Positions 54,428 through 63,108 of a DNA stretch of 64,000 nt are shown here, in pieces. Every line of letters begins with the position of its first letter. Within the stretch, counting starts at the first letter, position 1. The position numbers were made by a program, and so were the translations under genes. Source of the DNA: CAXBGS01 sp963975425 (GTDB lineage Bacteria; Planctomycetota; Planctomycetia; Pirellulales; Pirellulaceae). Location of the stretch: the NCBI GenBank assembly GCA_963975425.1, contig CAXBGS010000001.1:1240001-1304000 (forward strand), given 5' to 3'. The notes beneath the pieces are model-generated. The model did not search any database. It was not told where the DNA came from and saw only the letters and a list, made by a program, of their open reading frames with translations.

Positions 54428-55189
54428 ATGGATGGTACCACCGAACCGGTCGTCGCGGTGATCGGGCATCCCATCGCAGGCAATCCGTCGCAGTTCGCCA
54501 TTGAACGTGCGCTGCTGTCGATGGACTTGCCGTGGCGCGTCATGTCCTTTGACGTACAGCCCGAACAAGTTGCGACAGCGTTAAACGGTTTGGAAACGCT
54601 GGCATTTCGTGGCGTGCTGATCGACGAATCTTTGGCCGATCCGGCCACGCGATGGTACAGCGATCGTGACCCGTCCAATGCCCCCAGCACGCCGCTTGGC
54701 TGCTTGTACCGCAGCCCGGATGACTTTACAAATTTTTGTGGCGACTCGCCGACTTCCAGTTGGCTGAAAGAACGGATCGAGAAACACTTTTCCGATCGCG
54801 GCAAGGCGATCGAAAACGCGATCTGGTTGGGGACCAAGGATCCGTTGTTTCCGCCTGGGGTCGTTACTTTTTCGGCGGAATCATCACGCAGAAAAGTTTC
54901 CAATCCCGAAGCCGTTGCCGCGTGTGATCTGGTTGTGATTTCCGATCGAGACGGGAAACCGATTCATTTGGGCGTTGCGGATTGGCCGCGCAACGACGCA
55001 TCGACCTTGGTCATTGATCTGACCCAAGGACATCCCGACCAAGCACAGATTGCCGAGCTGGGATACAGTTTGATTTCTGCCGACGCGATTCGAGTCGGCA
55101 CAATCCGCCAAGCGATGCAAGACTGGACCGGTGACGTGCCACCGGATGACGTTCTGCAGGAAGCGATCGAAGAATATCTGGCGGTTTAG
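54428..55189 (+). CDS. shikimate dehydrogenase-like protein lacking key motifs
   Basis: 253 residues. The N-terminus (VAVIGHPIAGNPSQFAIERALLSMDLPWRVMSF) mirrors AroE (G-x-P-I, S-x-s, N-terminal substrate-binding domain). The end (VGTIRQAMQDWTGDVPPDDVLQEAIEEYL) mirrors the AroE C-terminus. The catalytic NVTxPxK segment is replaced (FRGVLIDESLADP) and no G-x-G-G-x Rossmann loop is visible. So it is probably a divergent AroE-fold protein without dehydrogenase activity. It is followed 24 bp later by a membrane protein gene. Confidence 0.7.
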   Translation: MDGTTEPVVAVIGHPIAGNPSQFAIERALLSMDLPWRVMSFDVQPEQVATALNGLETLAFRGVLIDESLADPATRWYSDRDPSNAPSTPLGCLYRSPDDFTNFCGDSPTSSWLKERIEKHFSDRGKAIENAIWLGTKDPLFPPGVVTFSAESSRRKVSNPEAVAACDLVVISDRDGKPIHLGVADWPRNDASTLVIDLTQGHPDQAQIAELGYSLISADAIRVGTIRQAMQDWTGDVPPDDVLQEAIEEYLAV

Positions 55190-55213
55190 GGTGAGGCACA
55201 ATCGTGCCGGTCG

Positions 55214-56071
55214 GTGAAGTTCGGGGTTTTCAAAACGGTGTCGCAATTGACCTCGAAAACAAATTTGAATTCGAATCAAGGCAACAAAGCCCTCGTGCTG
55301 CGCGATGTCGAAATCATCGAGACGGTGGCTAAACTGCAGCAACGTATCGGGGAAAGATTTCCAGAGTCGGGGCTCGCCGGATTGTGTGGTCAATTGCTGG
55401 ACGTTTCAAATCATGCCGCACAGCGCACTGCCGTTATCGCCAAGCCGATTCTTTGGATCCGCGGATTCGGCTACGCGCTGGCATTGGCCCTGTTGGCGAT
55501 CCTCGTCACGTTGTTGGTGTTGGGAATTCAAACCTTTGGGTTGAAAAAGAATGATCTAGATGTTGCCGACTTCATTCAGACCTTTGATGCCGCTGCGAGC
55601 GGGTGCATTTTTGTCAGCGCCGCGATTTACTTTTTGATCAGTCTGGAAAAGCGTATCAAACGCCGACGCGCACTCGCCGCGGTTCATGAGCTGCGTTCGA
55701 TCGCGCATATCATTGATATGCACCAACTGACCAAGGATCCCGAACGGATGCTGCGTAATTGGCAAGCCACCGAAAACTCGCCACGTCAAACGATGACGCC
55801 GTTCTTGCTAAGTCGGTACCTGGACTACTGCACCGAAATGCTTTCGCTTACCGGGAAAATTGCCGCACTGTACGTCGAAAGGTTTGACGACGATGTGGCC
55901 GTCGACGCTGTTCGTGAAGTCGAGCAGTTGACGACGGGACTGAGCCGCAAGATTTGGCAAAAAATTATTATCCTGAACCAACGCCGCCATGATGTGAACG
56001 CTCCCGACGCGCTTGCCGTGGTTCCGTCTGGCGATCACAAGAACATGACGTCTGATCAAAAAACCGAATGA
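55214..56071 (+). CDS. two-helix membrane protein of unknown function
   Basis: 285 residues from a GTG at 55214, the only plausible early start. Two membrane helices sit near 83-105 (GFGYALALALLAILVTLLVLGI) and 130-148 (CIFVSAAIYFLISLE), with a charged helical C-terminus (TGKIAALYVERFDDD). The stop overlaps the SMUG1 gene start as ATGA (56068-56071). No family recognised. Confidence 0.65.
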   Translation: MKFGVFKTVSQLTSKTNLNSNQGNKALVLRDVEIIETVAKLQQRIGERFPESGLAGLCGQLLDVSNHAAQRTAVIAKPILWIRGFGYALALALLAILVTLLVLGIQTFGLKKNDLDVADFIQTFDAAASGCIFVSAAIYFLISLEKRIKRRRALAAVHELRSIAHIIDMHQLTKDPERMLRNWQATENSPRQTMTPFLLSRYLDYCTEMLSLTGKIAALYVERFDDDVAVDAVREVEQLTTGLSRKIWQKIIILNQRRHDVNAPDALAVVPSGDHKNMTSDQKTE

Positions 56072-56811
56072 CGACTCACGCAAGCACCATCACCGAAGGG
56101 CTGGTCAAAGCCGCTTCGCGTTTATCAAGCAAGGTCGACAAACTGCGCTTCGCCGAGCCGGTCACGCATGTCTACAACCCGCTTCGATACGCCTGGCGAG
56201 CACATGAAGCGTATGTCATGCGAGCGAAAATCAAGCCGGGCAAAGGTGTCGTCTTTTTGGGAATGAATCCCGGCCCCTGGGGGATGGCGCAAACGGGAGT
56301 CCCGTTTGGCGAGATTGCGGCCGCTCGCGATTGGATCGGAATCAACGTTCCAGTCAAGCGTCCAAAGAACGAGCATCCTAAGCGTCCGGTGCAGGGATTC
56401 GATTGTCAGCGCAGCGAAGTTAGCGGGCGACGGCTTTGGGGATTGTTTCAAGAAAAGTATAAAACGCCTGGTCGCTTCTTCGCAAAACATTTTGTGACGA
56501 ACTATTGCCCGCTTGTCTTTATGGAACAGTCAGCGAGGAATCGAACGCCGGACAAATTGCCCGCCCAGGAACGTGAGCCGTTGGACGCGGTGTGTGACGA
56601 ACACTTGAAAACCGTGTTGACGCTGCTGCAGCCTGCACACGTTGTCGGCGTCGGCGCGTATGCAGAAAAGTGTCTTAAACGGGTGATGGAAAGTGGTTGC
56701 TGTGACGCAAAAGTCTCTCGCATCCTGCACCCCAGCCCTGCGTCTCCGGCCGCAAACAAAGATTGGGCCGGCAAGGCAACCGAACAATTGCTCGCTGCAA
56801 AAATCTGGTGA
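56068..56811 (+). CDS. single-strand-selective uracil-DNA glycosylase (SMUG1-type)
   Basis: 247 residues that follow SMUG1 closely: VYNPLRYAWRAHEAYV, VVFLGMNPGPWGMAQTGVPFGE with catalytic Asn67, RPVQGFDCQRSEVSGRRLWGLF, HFVTNYCPLVFM and ILHPSPASPAANKDW with the second-motif His. It excises uracil and oxidised pyrimidines such as 5-hydroxymethyluracil. SMUG1 is known mainly from animals and a limited set of bacteria. It is coupled to the two-TM protein gene. Confidence 0.93.
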   Translation: MTTHASTITEGLVKAASRLSSKVDKLRFAEPVTHVYNPLRYAWRAHEAYVMRAKIKPGKGVVFLGMNPGPWGMAQTGVPFGEIAAARDWIGINVPVKRPKNEHPKRPVQGFDCQRSEVSGRRLWGLFQEKYKTPGRFFAKHFVTNYCPLVFMEQSARNRTPDKLPAQEREPLDAVCDEHLKTVLTLLQPAHVVGVGAYAEKCLKRVMESGCCDAKVSRILHPSPASPAANKDWAGKATEQLLAAKIW

Positions 56812-56977
56812 AATGTTGTCTGCCGAGCGGATTTTATGTCTGGAAACTGTGCATGAAAATCTGTTGGCGAACGTTGCGATCTGTGATCATTGCCCCGTTG
56901 ATCTTGATTGAATGCGTGATCATCTTTCATTGACGTTAATACTCACCCGTCCCAATTAGTGAATCAGGTGTTTCGCA

Positions 56978-57457
56978 ATGACTGACCCGAATCGAACCCA
57001 AGCGTTTGAAAATTTTGATCAGGTGATCGAACAAGTCCAGCAGCGGCTTAACGACGGCTACACGCAAATGGGAAAGTGGAACTTGGCTCAGTGTTGCGAA
57101 CATCTGAGCGAGTGGATGCGATACGCGATGGAAGGGTACCCAAAATCGCCGTTGCCCATTCGAGTCATGGTGGGATTGCTAAAGGCCACCATGGGGCGCC
57201 GATTGTTGGCGAACGCACTCAAGGATGGATTCAAAGATGGGTTGCCGACGATTCCACAGTCGGTTGCCGCGCCGGATAAGTCGACCGATGCCGATGCCGT
57301 CCGTCGATTGGCCGATATGATCGAGCGGCTAAAAAGTTATCGCGGGCCGATTCAGCCATCACCGTTGTATGGACCGCTGGAACACGACGAATTGATGCAA
57401 TTGCATTTGGTGCACTGCGCGCACCATTTGAAATTCCTGAAACCAAAATCGGCATGA
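56978..57457 (+). CDS. DUF1569 (DinB-like) protein
   Basis: 159 residues. It contains KWNLAQCCEHLSEWMRYAMEGYPKSP, DADAVRRLADMIERLKSYRGPIQPSPLYGPL and HDELMQLHLVHCAHHLKFLKP, matching DUF1569, a DinB-like four-helix-bundle fold with His residues that may bind metal (the H of LAQCCEH, H of LHLVH and HCAHH). Function unknown; related DinB folds act as thiol-dependent transferases. It follows SMUG1 by 166 bp without a gene. Confidence 0.88.
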   Translation: MTDPNRTQAFENFDQVIEQVQQRLNDGYTQMGKWNLAQCCEHLSEWMRYAMEGYPKSPLPIRVMVGLLKATMGRRLLANALKDGFKDGLPTIPQSVAAPDKSTDADAVRRLADMIERLKSYRGPIQPSPLYGPLEHDELMQLHLVHCAHHLKFLKPKSA

Positions 57458-57510
57458 TGAGTCGATGAAAATGCCAGTCCAACGCGCCGCTTGACCGAGT
57501 GGCTGATGCG

Positions 57511-57552
57511 CGGATTCAGATTTGCCGGACGCAGATTTTCGGATCGCCGCGT
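57511..57552. repeat. 15-bp tandem repeat adjacent to MITE-like element
   Basis: CGGATTCAGATTTGC (57511), CGGACGCAGATTTT (57526) and CGGATCGCCG (57540) follow with spacing 15 and 14, the same kind of repeat seen at the other boundaries. Only two full units are clear. Confidence 0.5.
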
Positions 57553-57569
57553 TAGACACGCTCACGCGA

Positions 57570-57808
57570 TGGCGAACCGCAACGCTCCAGAGAACGTCCG
57601 GCTTAGCAAACTACCATTTTGCGATGTTTATTTGGGATTGGCGTAGGCTGGAACAAGCCGTGCGCAGTTCCGGCATGGATGACCATTTGATTGCGCTCTG
57701 CCGGAACTGCGCACCGCTTGTTCCAGCCTACAAAAAACCAAACGCTAAGCCGGACGTTCTCTTACGCGGCCGGGCACTCCGCGCTGCCCGGCGCCTTACG
57801 GTTCGCCA
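57570..57808. mobile_element. MITE/REPIN-like long imperfect inverted repeat
   Basis: Three nested arm pairs: TGGCGAACCG (57570-57579) with CGGTTCGCCA (57799-57808); a 19-bp arm at 57589-57607 with a perfect complement at 57744-57762; and a 33-bp arm at 57643-57675 with a complement at 57699-57731 having one mismatch. The central loop is 23 bases. The right side carries an extra small hairpin (GCCGGGCA...TGCCCGGC). No transposase is inside. This suggests a non-autonomous mobile or REP-type element, or a long structured RNA; it occupies most of the 384-bp gap 57458-57841. A frame running through it (57522-57821) is not credible as a gene. Confidence 0.8.
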
Positions 57809-57841
57809 GAATACGATGTGAAGGCGGTTGCGATTCGGTGC

Positions 57842-58231
57842 TTAGAAAGGCGCTTCGTCGTCGCTGCCGGCTTCGCTAAACGCGTCGTTGGCCGATTCGG
57901 TGACTTTCTCGGTCATCGTGTCGCCGCTGCTGCCGACGATGCGAAAATTCATCGCTTCGGCGCTCAGAAAATATTTGACTTCGCTTTGCTGGTCACGCTG
58001 CCAACGTCGTCCGGTGAGTCGATAAGTCACTTCGACTTCATCACCGACATTCATTTCATCAACGGCGTCGCACGAATCCTTGATGAACTCGATCGGAATG
58101 TAGTTGGTAAAGCTCCCCTTGTCTTGTTCCAACACCACCAAACGCTTGCGAAAACCTTTTTGGCCGTACGTTTTGGTTTCTTCAATCAAGTGGACGATGC
58201 CGTTAACTTTTGCGTCACTCATGATGACCAT
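57842..58231 (-). CDS. DUF3127 protein with SSB-like acidic C-terminal tip
   Basis: 129 residues (an ATG at 58222 is the alternative start). KVNGIVHLIEETKTYGQKGFRKRLVVLE, VGDEVEVTYRLTGRRWQR and YFLSAEAMNFRIVG match DUF3127, an OB-fold-like family. The C-terminus is an acidic, Ser-rich tail ending DDEAPF, which closely resembles the DDDIPF tip of single-stranded DNA-binding protein that recruits partner proteins. A role in ssDNA metabolism or as an SSB-like adaptor is inferred from fold plus tip. It is bordered by the MITE-like element. Confidence 0.82.
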   Translation of the reverse strand: MVIMSDAKVNGIVHLIEETKTYGQKGFRKRLVVLEQDKGSFTNYIPIEFIKDSCDAVDEMNVGDEVEVTYRLTGRRWQRDQQSEVKYFLSAEAMNFRIVGSSGDTMTEKVTESANDAFSEAGSDDEAPF

Positions 58232-58333
58232 TTCTCAAAATCGGGGAGCTCGTTATCAACACGGCATTATTGACTTTTTATTGCGTGGCTGACAACCACG
58301 GACGCGGATCGCAATGTTCCACGTCGAACCGGC

Positions 58334-59767
58334 TCAAGCCAAGACGTCATGGACGACGTGACCATGGACATCAGTCAGCCGGAACTGTCGACCCTGATAT
58401 TTGAACGTTAATCGTTCGTGGTCCACGCCCAGTAAGTGCAGGATTGTTGCCTGCAGATCATGCACATGAACTGGTTTTTCCACGATGTTGTATCCGTACG
58501 GATCCGTTTGCCCATAAACCATTCCGCCTTGGACACCTGCGCCGGCCATCCAAATCGAGAAACATCGTGGGTGATGATCGCGACCAAAACTCTTCGCGGT
58601 CAATTTGCCTTGGCAATAGTTTGTGCGACCGAATTCGCCGCCCCAAATCACCAACGTATCCTCTAACAGCCCGGTTCGTTTCAGGTCTGCGATCAGGGCG
58701 GCGGATGCCTGGTCCGTTTCACGACATTGCCGCGGCAAACCGGTTGGCAATCCGCCGTGTTGATCCCACCCGGGGTGATACAGCTGGATGAAACGCACGC
58801 CACGCTCGGCCAATCGTCTCGCCAGCAGACAATTCGCCGCGAACGATCCCGGTTGCTTTGCGTCGGGACCATATTCCTCGAACACTCGTGCCGGTTCGTC
58901 CGAAAAATCGGTAGCGTCCGGGATCGATGATTGCATGCGAAACGCGAGTTCATACTGCGCGATGCGATTTTGCAAATGTGGGTCAGCGGTCTGTTGGAAT
59001 CGTCGCTGATGTAATTGGCTGAGCGCGTCCATGGTCGCGCGTCGGCTATCTTCGTTGATGCCATCCGGATTGCTCAGATACAGCACCGGGTCTTTTCCAC
59101 TGCGAAATCGCACGCCTTGATGACGGCTGGGCAAGAATCCGCTGCCCCACAATCGCGAGACCAACGGTTGCCCGTGTTTGTTTTTGGTGACCATGACCAC
59201 GAACGACGGCAAATCTTCGTTCTCGCTGCCTAATCCATAGTCCAGCCACGCACCCAAGCTCGGGCGACCGGGAAACATGCTGCCGGTCTGCAGGAACGTC
59301 ACGCCCGGTCCGTGATTGATCGCTTCGGTGTGCATCGACCGGATGACGCACAAATCGTCCGCAACACCGGCTGTGTGCGGTAACAGCTCGCTGAATGATC
59401 CCCCACTTTCGCCATGACGGGCAAACTTGAACGGTGATCCGGCAAGCGGCAAGCTGGATTGGTTGCCGCTCATGCCCGTCAAACGTTGTCCGCCCCGAAC
59501 TTCGTCCGGCAATTCGGTGCCGTGTTTTTCGTTCAACAGCGGCTTATGATCGAACAAATCAAGCTGAGACGGCGCGCCGGACTGAAACAAGTAGATCACT
59601 CGTTTGGCTTTCGCCACGTGGTGCAATGCCGAGAGCGACCCGGTGCTGCTGGCTTGCGATTCCTGTTGCATCAGGTGCGCCGCAGCGATCGAACCGAATC
59701 CCAAAGCCGATTGGCCAAGAAACGTTCGCCGTGAATGAGCGGTTTGGATGTTTGAATGTTCGATCAT
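58334..59767 (-). CDS. DUF1501 exported protein (Tat substrate)
   Basis: 477 residues. The N-terminus carries a twin-arginine signal (SRRTFLGQSALGFGSIAAAHLM). The body has typical DUF1501 features: VIYLFQSGAPSQLDLFDHKP, LVIWGGEFGRTNYCQG, GRDHHPRCFSIWMAGAGVQGG. Such proteins accompany PSD1/DUF1553 partners in many planctomycete gene pairs and are sulfatase-like in fold. The start overlaps the stop of the DUF1553 gene as ATGA (59764-59767). Substrate unknown. Confidence 0.94.
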   Translation of the reverse strand: MIEHSNIQTAHSRRTFLGQSALGFGSIAAAHLMQQESQASSTGSLSALHHVAKAKRVIYLFQSGAPSQLDLFDHKPLLNEKHGTELPDEVRGGQRLTGMSGNQSSLPLAGSPFKFARHGESGGSFSELLPHTAGVADDLCVIRSMHTEAINHGPGVTFLQTGSMFPGRPSLGAWLDYGLGSENEDLPSFVVMVTKNKHGQPLVSRLWGSGFLPSRHQGVRFRSGKDPVLYLSNPDGINEDSRRATMDALSQLHQRRFQQTADPHLQNRIAQYELAFRMQSSIPDATDFSDEPARVFEEYGPDAKQPGSFAANCLLARRLAERGVRFIQLYHPGWDQHGGLPTGLPRQCRETDQASAALIADLKRTGLLEDTLVIWGGEFGRTNYCQGKLTAKSFGRDHHPRCFSIWMAGAGVQGGMVYGQTDPYGYNIVEKPVHVHDLQATILHLLGVDHERLTFKYQGRQFRLTDVHGHVVHDVLA

Positions 59768-62700
59768 CGTTTCATCATGCTTTCGTCAAAGTTCATGATT
59801 GTGTTAATCACCACCGCGGTTGCCGCCAATTGCGGACGATCCACGGCCGTCGATGGTGCGGAATCGCCGATACCAAGATACGACTGGGCACTTTGCGAGT
59901 TCGTGCGAAAATACTCGAGCTGTTTTTCGTACAAGTTCTGCAGTGTGGTCGTTTCAATGTCGTCCGGCTCGCGTCCGGTCAAGTACCGAAATGATTTGGC
60001 AATGACCCGTGCTGGGTCGCCGTCTTCGCGCTGGATCAGTACTTCGGCCAGTCCGCGAGCGGCTTCGACAAACTGCGGACCATTCAACAACACCAACGCT
60101 TGCAGCGGGGAAGAGGTGCGTTCTCGTTGGACGCGGCAAACGTCGCGTTTGGATGCGTCCAGCGTCATCATGACGGGTGCCGGGCCAGTTCGTTTCCAGT
60201 ACGTGTACAGACTGCGTCGATACAGTCCTTCGCCTTCATCGGGCTCTGACGGCTTGAACGAGGTTTCCAGTTCGTAAGGCTTCACCGGTGGGCCGCCGAT
60301 TCGTGTGGAGAGCCGACCGCTGATTGCGAGCGCGTTGTCACGAAGCATTTCAGCTTGCAGGCGATACGCCGGGAATCGCGCGAGCCACTCGTTGGCCGGG
60401 TCGCGACGAATCACGTCGTCGTGGGACGCGATGCTGCTTTGGCGATACGTTGCGGACATCATGATTCGCTTAAGCATACGCTTCACGTCCCAGCCCTCTT
60501 CGATGAACGTTACCGCCAACCAATCCATTAACTCAGGATGAGTCGGCGGTTTTCCTTGGCTGCCAAAGTCTTCGGGTGTCCGCACAAGCCCTTGACCAAA
60601 ACATTGCTGCCAAAGTCGATTGATCGCAACCCGACTCGTCAGCGGATGATTCGGGTCGGTCAGCCACCGCGCCAACCCAAGTCGGTTGCGCGGCGCGTCG
60701 TCGGGAAAGGGAGGAAGCGCGGCCGGTGTTTGGGGATGGACTTGTTCCTGGCGAGCGTCGTAGGCACCTCGGTCCAGCCGATAACTCGGGCGAGATTGTT
60801 CCAGTTCTCGCATCACCATGATTTCGTCAAGTGTATCTTGAAGCTGGAATAATGATTTGCGTTTGTCGGCAAGTGCCGTTTTTGCTCGTCGCACGTCAAG
60901 AACATGTCGATGGACAACGTGCTGGTGCACCAGAGCGGCCGGGGCACGCGATGAACTTGCGATGTCGGACTTGAGCGTGGAAAGATCAGTGCTCTCCGCT
61001 AACCAGCGAACCTCAAGACCGGTCAATTCACGGTCGTACAATCGGTACTGGTCAACGCTGCCGCCTTTGAATCCTTTGTCTCGAAAGCGTTCACCAATTG
61101 CGATCGTGTCACCGCCTCCGCCCGTGATGGTCTTACTCAGGCCATCGCGAACCGTCTCCAGTTCGACTGCTTCACCATCAAGATAGATGCGAAGCCCGTC
61201 GGCGCGGCTGGACCCGTCGTAGCTAACCGTGACGTGCATCCACTTGTCCAGCGGAATGGTCTGCCGCGTGCGTACGCTGATCGCATTGCCCGGCCAAAAA
61301 TGAATCAGCGACCAGCGAAGTCGTCCTTCGTCAATCAGTAATTCGTATCCGCGACTTGCCGCATCCGTCCAAGCGCGTGAACGATGGAAAACAACCGCGC
61401 GTTCCTTCTTATCCGGCGTCTTGATCCATAACGAAACCGAAAACGATTGCCAGCGATCAAAATTGCCTTGCAGTGTCGTGATCGCATCATCACCGGTCAA
61501 ACGCACCGCGTTGCCCGCGACGCCCGTGACCGATTGGTTAGGTGATTTGACGTCAATTTCAAAATTCAGCGTGTCGATCGGCTCCAGTACAGCATGCGGG
61601 TTGGTGATGCCGTCTTCGAATGTGTCTTTGTCAGAAAATCGGTGCTCATCGATCGAGGCAAGCAGCGCGTTCTCCGCCAAGCGTACTTCTCGTAACCGTT
61701 TCGCTAGTTCGCGTTCTTGCTCTGACGTTGGCAGCGTCAAAGTCGGCGTTGGGATCGCGGGTGTGAAGTAAGAATACAAACCCGCCTCGTCGATGTTGTC
61801 AAAAAACGCCGACAGTTGGTAATACTCTTGGTGCCGGATCGGGTCGTATTTGTGACTGTGGCAGCGACAACATTCCAGCGTGAGACCCATGAATGCCGTT
61901 CCGAATGTTTGCGTGCGGTCGGCGATATACTCGATGCGAAACTCTTCGGGAACACTGCCGCCTTCCACCTTTTGGGGATGAAGCCGGTTGAAGGTCGTTG
62001 CGAGGATCTGATTGCGGGTGTCCCGCGCCGTTGCGGCATCGGGCAATAGGTCACCGGCAAGCTGTTGAGTGATGAAATGATCGTACGGAGTGTTTTGATT
62101 GAATGCTTCGATCACCCAATCTCGCCAGGGCCACACGAATCGATCACGGTCGACCTGGAATCCATAGGTGTCGCTGTACCGTGCAGCGTCCAGCCAATCC
62201 GCGGCCATGCGTTCGCCGAATGCATGTCGTTGCAGCAATCCGTCGATCAATCGTTCATAGGCGTTGGCTGAGTTATCCGCCATGAACGCGTCGATTTCTT
62301 CCAGCGTGGGCGGCAGTCCGGTCAGATCAAACGTCGCACGTCGGATCAGTGTTGATTTGGATGCTGGCTCGGCGGGCGATACTTTCTCTGTTTCAATTTT
62401 TGCCAACACAAAACGATCGATCGCGTTTTGAACCCATGCGGGATGAGCGACCTCGGGCGGAATCGGTTTGGTCGGCTTCACAAACGACCAGTGGCCTTCG
62501 TATGGTGCGCCTTGATCGATCCATTGCTTGATCGTTTCGATTTGTTCGGTCGTCAATGCCCTTTCGGAATCCGGCGGCGGCATCAACGTATCGGGATCTT
62601 CGTCGATGATTCGCGCGAACAGTTCGCTGGCGTCAACGTCGCCGGGTACGACGGCGTATTCCTTTGCGGCGTCTTCTTGGTCCAGTCGTAAGTCCGCTTC

Positions 62701-62859
62701 GCGCGCTGCCTCGTCAGGGCCGTGGCAGTGGAAACAGTTTTCCGAAAGGATGGGGCGAATGTCTCGATTGAACGAGATGTCCGCTGCCGTTGTGAAGCCC
62801 GCGCCGATCCATGCGACCAGAATCGCGGAAACGCATCGCGGCAAAGAATCAAGTTTCAT
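59764..62859 (-). CDS. planctomycetal cytochrome / DUF1549-DUF1553 protein with LamG-like domain
   Basis: About 1031 residues from the ATG at 62859 (frame open to 62946), with signal peptide (KLDSLPRCVSAILVAWIGAGFTTA). Domains in order: planctomycete cytochrome C with CxxCH (ENCFHCHGPDE); DUF1549 with QLAGDLLPDA and CCRCHSHKYDPI; a LamG/concanavalin-like insertion (about 480-660) beginning near VRLTGDDAITTLQGNFDRW; and DUF1553 with NRLWQQCFGQGLVRTPEDFG, ATYRQSS and SPLQALVLLNGPQFV. These exported proteins usually pair with DUF1501 partners. The CxxCH suggests covalent haem. Confidence 0.95.
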   Translation of the reverse strand: MKLDSLPRCVSAILVAWIGAGFTTAADISFNRDIRPILSENCFHCHGPDEAAREADLRLDQEDAAKEYAVVPGDVDASELFARIIDEDPDTLMPPPDSERALTTEQIETIKQWIDQGAPYEGHWSFVKPTKPIPPEVAHPAWVQNAIDRFVLAKIETEKVSPAEPASKSTLIRRATFDLTGLPPTLEEIDAFMADNSANAYERLIDGLLQRHAFGERMAADWLDAARYSDTYGFQVDRDRFVWPWRDWVIEAFNQNTPYDHFITQQLAGDLLPDAATARDTRNQILATTFNRLHPQKVEGGSVPEEFRIEYIADRTQTFGTAFMGLTLECCRCHSHKYDPIRHQEYYQLSAFFDNIDEAGLYSYFTPAIPTPTLTLPTSEQERELAKRLREVRLAENALLASIDEHRFSDKDTFEDGITNPHAVLEPIDTLNFEIDVKSPNQSVTGVAGNAVRLTGDDAITTLQGNFDRWQSFSVSLWIKTPDKKERAVVFHRSRAWTDAASRGYELLIDEGRLRWSLIHFWPGNAISVRTRQTIPLDKWMHVTVSYDGSSRADGLRIYLDGEAVELETVRDGLSKTITGGGGDTIAIGERFRDKGFKGGSVDQYRLYDRELTGLEVRWLAESTDLSTLKSDIASSSRAPAALVHQHVVHRHVLDVRRAKTALADKRKSLFQLQDTLDEIMVMRELEQSRPSYRLDRGAYDARQEQVHPQTPAALPPFPDDAPRNRLGLARWLTDPNHPLTSRVAINRLWQQCFGQGLVRTPEDFGSQGKPPTHPELMDWLAVTFIEEGWDVKRMLKRIMMSATYRQSSIASHDDVIRRDPANEWLARFPAYRLQAEMLRDNALAISGRLSTRIGGPPVKPYELETSFKPSEPDEGEGLYRRSLYTYWKRTGPAPVMMTLDASKRDVCRVQRERTSSPLQALVLLNGPQFVEAARGLAEVLIQREDGDPARVIAKSFRYLTGREPDDIETTTLQNLYEKQLEYFRTNSQSAQSYLGIGDSAPSTAVDRPQLAATAVVINTIMNFDESMMKR

Positions 62860-63108
62860 GAATATTCGCAGTCGAAAAGTGTCCGCACTAGCAAAACATC
62901 GCGGGTGATGGTTCGGCACGATCCGCGTTGCCTCGGTCCACCCCAAGCCGAGGCGTCGGTGCCGCCAGCGAGGAAACCACCAAGGAAATCTGTGTCATAA
63001 ACAGAAATCCTTACCGGCAAACCAAATCACTACAGCAACCTTGGTACCGTCACCGCGGGCCAGGGCACCGCCGATCGCCCAGCCTGACATTGTATCACCA
63101 ATGAACGA

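Noticed and set aside
57522..57821. 99-codon plus-strand frame
   Set aside because: It runs straight through the long inverted repeat and has no protein-like features.
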